Assembly: GCA_028709085.1 (NCBI GenBank)
Contig: JAQVXQ010000015.1
Coordinates: 1 to 36,447, forward strand
Reading direction: 5' to 3'
DNA length: 36,447 nucleotides
Source: Salinivirgaceae bacterium
GTDB lineage: Bacteria > Bacteroidota > Bacteroidia > Bacteroidales > Salinivirgaceae
Shown: one piece after another, positions 34,515 through 36,447 of the stretch
How the letters are laid out: every line of letters starts with the position of its first letter
How positions within the stretch are numbered: position 1 is the first letter of the stretch
The notes under the pieces: generated by a model
Told to the model about the DNA's origin: nothing
The model's input: the letters and a program-made list of their open reading frames with translations, nothing else
The model's database searches: none
Position numbers and translations under genes: made by a program

Positions 34515-34528
34515 GGCAAATAGCGATA
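34515..34528. repeat. Dispersed GGCAAATAGCGATA repeat copy
   Basis: Fourteen bases identical to 27376-27389, about 7 kb away, again intergenic. It is preceded by TT rather than the GT of the other copy and has no adjacent hairpin partner. Confidence 0.5.
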
Positions 34529-34740
34529 ACATACCTCTCAATTTATGCTTGGAATTAAGATAGATTTCGATAAACGGATTTTTGGGTTTGAACTTTTGCG
34601 TACTCATGTTCTATTTTCTGTTGGTCGTGGTCGTTGATTTCTACCTGGAATCATGATCTAAGATTTTTCTTTAGGGATAACAAAATCCTCAAAGCCTAAT
34701 GTTGATGTGAGCAATAATAACATAGAAATATTCTACGAGA

Positions 34741-35877
34741 ATGATTAATCAAATAACAAAATTGTTTCAATTAAATCCAGACTATGAGAAAAGAGTATTT
34801 GGACTTGATTTAATGCGTGCATTAGCTATACTTTTTGTTGTTATGGGCCATGGTGGTTGGATCTTAAATAAAGCTAATACTGATTTTCCATGGATACGTT
34901 TTATAGATGGCGTTGAATTATTTTTTGTTTTGAGTGGATTTTTAATTGGAGGGATCCTTATTAAGATATTTCAGAATACAGAGTCGCCTACAATACGGAC
35001 TATTTGGAATTTTTGGATTCGTCGATGGTTTCGTACTTTGCCAAATTATTATTTAGTACTGATTTTAAATATTTTGTTTGTTAGTTATGGTATAATCAAT
35101 GAAGATTTCTCTCAATTTAACTGGAAATTTTTTCTTTTCCTTCAAAACTTCTCTCAACCTTTTTATGGTTTCTTTTGGGAGTCATGGAGTTTAAGTATTG
35201 AAGAGTGGTTTTATCTTTTATTTCCAATAATTTTAGGCTGCTTTTATCTCCTTGGTAAGGCCTTAAAGATTTCTAAAAAAAGTATTTTCCTTTATTCAAT
35301 CTCTTTATTTCTTCTAATTCCTTTATTGCTTAGAGTTTTTGTAGCATCTAAGTTTGAAGTTGACCAATTTTGGCTGGGAGTTAAAATATATAAAGTTGTT
35401 ATTTATCGATTAGATGGCATTGCATTAGGACTTCTTGCCGCGTTTATAAAACACTGGTATCCAAAGTTTTGGGTTAAAAGCCGTAACCTTAGTTTTGTTT
35501 TAGGTGTCGTTTTGAGTTATGCTATACTATATTTTTCGTGGTTGCCGAATGATTTTTCAACAAAGGTTTTTAAAATTATTCTTGGAAGTATCGGTTGTTT
35601 TTTGCTGTTGCCAAAATTTGACAGCATGAAGTCTGCGCCCCCTTTAATCACGAAAGTTATTACTCATATAAGTTTAATATCATATTCAATGTATTTAATA
35701 AATTTGGCTCTAGTTTCGGAGGTTATTCGTGATAATTTTCCGCCACATGGACCAAAATCAGCTTGGGCATTGTATTTACTTTACTGGGGAATTGTAATCA
35801 TTGTATCTACATTGCTATTCAAGTATTTTGAAAAACCAATAATGGATTTTAGAGAAAGATTTAAATCTAAACAATAG
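34741..35877 (+). CDS. Acyltransferase-3 family (OafA/YrhL-type) membrane protein
   Basis: A 378-residue polytopic membrane protein with about ten hydrophobic segments. The N-terminal signature is GLDLMRALAILFVVMGHGGW, with the conserved His (near 38) required for acyl transfer, then GVELFFVLSGFLIGGIL, RRWFRTLPNY and SWSLSIEEWFYLLFPI. Members O-acetylate lipopolysaccharide, exopolysaccharide or other surface glycans from cytosolic acetyl-CoA. No glycan-synthesis gene is adjacent, so the acceptor is unknown. It is more AT-rich than the genes to its left and sits between a 630-base gap and a putative IS end, which is consistent with recent acquisition. Confidence 0.93.
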   Translation: MINQITKLFQLNPDYEKRVFGLDLMRALAILFVVMGHGGWILNKANTDFPWIRFIDGVELFFVLSGFLIGGILIKIFQNTESPTIRTIWNFWIRRWFRTLPNYYLVLILNILFVSYGIINEDFSQFNWKFFLFLQNFSQPFYGFFWESWSLSIEEWFYLLFPIILGCFYLLGKALKISKKSIFLYSISLFLLIPLLLRVFVASKFEVDQFWLGVKIYKVVIYRLDGIALGLLAAFIKHWYPKFWVKSRNLSFVLGVVLSYAILYFSWLPNDFSTKVFKIILGSIGCFLLLPKFDSMKSAPPLITKVITHISLISYSMYLINLALVSEVIRDNFPPHGPKSAWALYLLYWGIVIIVSTLLFKYFEKPIMDFRERFKSKQ

Positions 35878-36326
35878 TTAAGCACAACCCGCAAAATAGT
35901 ACGTCAGGAGATTTACGTAAATTTAAGTAGTGTCAGCAAGAAAACACCTTGTTTTTCTGTCTTTGATAAGAACTCGTCAAAGACAGAGCCTGTCCCGTAT
36001 TCTTATCGGGAGCTTTCGAAGTTTTTGAAAATAAGGATTTTACTAATTGTAAATGACTGTTTCAAAAACGAGAATAACGCAGAAATAAGCGGAGCGATTC
36101 ACGAATGCCAAAAATAAATATTTTATGAGTAATTTGGTGTTTTCTTACAAAGACTAAGTATATAGCCATGTGGTTTCTTTTGCTCAATCCATTGAAAGGG
36201 GTGAAAACTGCAGTTGGAAAACTTATTTTAGTGATAAGTGTTTTGCCATATTCATTATAATTGTTTAATTTGCTCATAATTCAGCTTATAGGTTAACATT
36301 TTCCTACATTTATGAGCAATTGGCTA
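35878..36326. other. Gene-free stretch after the acyltransferase
   Basis: Contains the paired hairpins at 35956-36011. A minus-strand frame of 71 codons (36062-36277) has no recognisable features and is not called. Nothing else is seen before the repeats at the right edge. Confidence 0.4.
35956..36011 (+). terminator. Tandem hairpins downstream of the acyltransferase
   Basis: First hairpin TCTGTCTTTGA / TCAAAGACAGA (11 bp perfect, 10-base loop, 35956-35987); second TCCCG / CGGGA (9-base loop, 35993-36011). They start 79 bases after the stop. The second lacks a clear T-run, so they may be a dispersed intergenic repeat rather than an intrinsic terminator. Confidence 0.45.
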
Positions 36327-36369
36327 TTTCGGTCTAATGGTGCCACCCTTTTCGGTCAAACCGTGCCAC
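36327..36369. mobile_element. Tandem terminal repeats of a probable IS21-type element (partial)
   Basis: Two direct repeats of 20 bases, TTTCGGTCTAATGGTGCCAC (36327-36346) and TTTCGGTCAAACCGTGCCAC (36350-36369), identical at 17 positions and offset by 23. Repeated GTGCCAC/TCGGTC blocks of this form are seen at the ends of IS21-family elements, which carry multiple terminal repeats. The transposase genes (istA/istB) would lie beyond the window, so the identification is tentative and the exact tip is not determined. Confidence 0.45.
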
Positions 36370-36447
36370 TTTGAAAGATCTTGCAATGATACAAAAAATT
36401 AGTTATTCATTTTTCAAAATGCCTTTTCTTAGTGACTCTCCTTTGAG

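Larger units (their letters stand above)
34112..34740. other. Long divergent intergenic region
   Basis: About 630 bases without a supported gene. It holds the NifX-like promoter at its left end and one copy of the dispersed repeat GGCAAATAGCGATA (34515-34528). The remainder is AT-rich. No clear promoter for the acyltransferase is visible on the plus strand. Confidence 0.5.

Noticed and set aside
36062..36277. 71-codon minus-strand frame near the right edge
   Set aside because: No family resemblance, no promoter or ribosome site; may be chance in AT-rich DNA next to the putative IS end.
1..36447. CRISPR array or prophage
   Set aside because: No regularly spaced identical repeats and no phage structural, integrase or lysis genes were seen.

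Overview
The window reads as a chromosomal segment of a low-GC member of the Bacteroidota, probably a Bacteroidales/Marinilabiliales-type anaerobe or facultative anaerobe (the rank below phylum is inference). Supporting signs are exact or near copies of the Bacteroidota -7 promoter element TAnnTTTG upstream of many genes, mostly weak or absent Shine-Dalgarno sequences, a giant hybrid two-component sensor with Reg_prop/Y_Y_Y sensory repeats, a secreted protein with a type-IX-secretion-like C-terminal tail, and a PadR/PspC pair typical of the phylum. There is no CRISPR array, rRNA or prophage. The right edge carries what looks like one end of an IS21-type element.

Layout. 1-6 kb holds housekeeping genes: thiL, a CAT-anticodon tRNA with promoter and terminator, a secreted protein, priA and a QueD/PTPS-family enzyme. 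6-12 kb holds a 1331-aa hybrid sensor kinase ending in receiver and HPt domains, then a PadR regulator with its PspC-domain membrane protein. 12.4-14.1 kb is the lipoate operon lipA-lipB. 14.4-21.1 kb is signalling: a solute-binding-domain PAS histidine kinase overlapping a lone receiver, a tandem UspA protein, a TPR/PP2C (SpoIIE) phosphatase, and a Crp/Fnr-family regulator.

21.5-27.3 kb is the most unusual part. A 1665-aa protein fuses a cation-chloride-cotransporter (SLC12-like) permease and its cytosolic domain to about 640 residues of unrecognised helical sequence and then a STAND/AAA-like P-loop NTPase with a winged-helix-like tail. Ten bases later comes a small MscS-like membrane protein. 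A 21-bp inverted repeat lies just upstream, and a Crp/Fnr regulator is divergently transcribed. I infer an ATP-gated or nucleotide-sensing ion/volume-homeostasis module.

27.3-27.6 kb carries REP-like hairpins whose core recurs inverted nearby and again at 34.5 kb. 27.6-31.2 kb is a probable dCMP deaminase / S41 protease / ahcY operon. 31.5-34.1 kb holds a small secreted protein and a redox cluster: a NifX-like Fe-Mo-cofactor-fold protein, an atypical thioredoxin lacking CxxC, and trxB. 34.7-35.9 kb is an acyltransferase-3 membrane protein, followed by paired hairpins and the putative IS end.

All assignments come from reading the sequence; no database search was run, so novelty is unverified.
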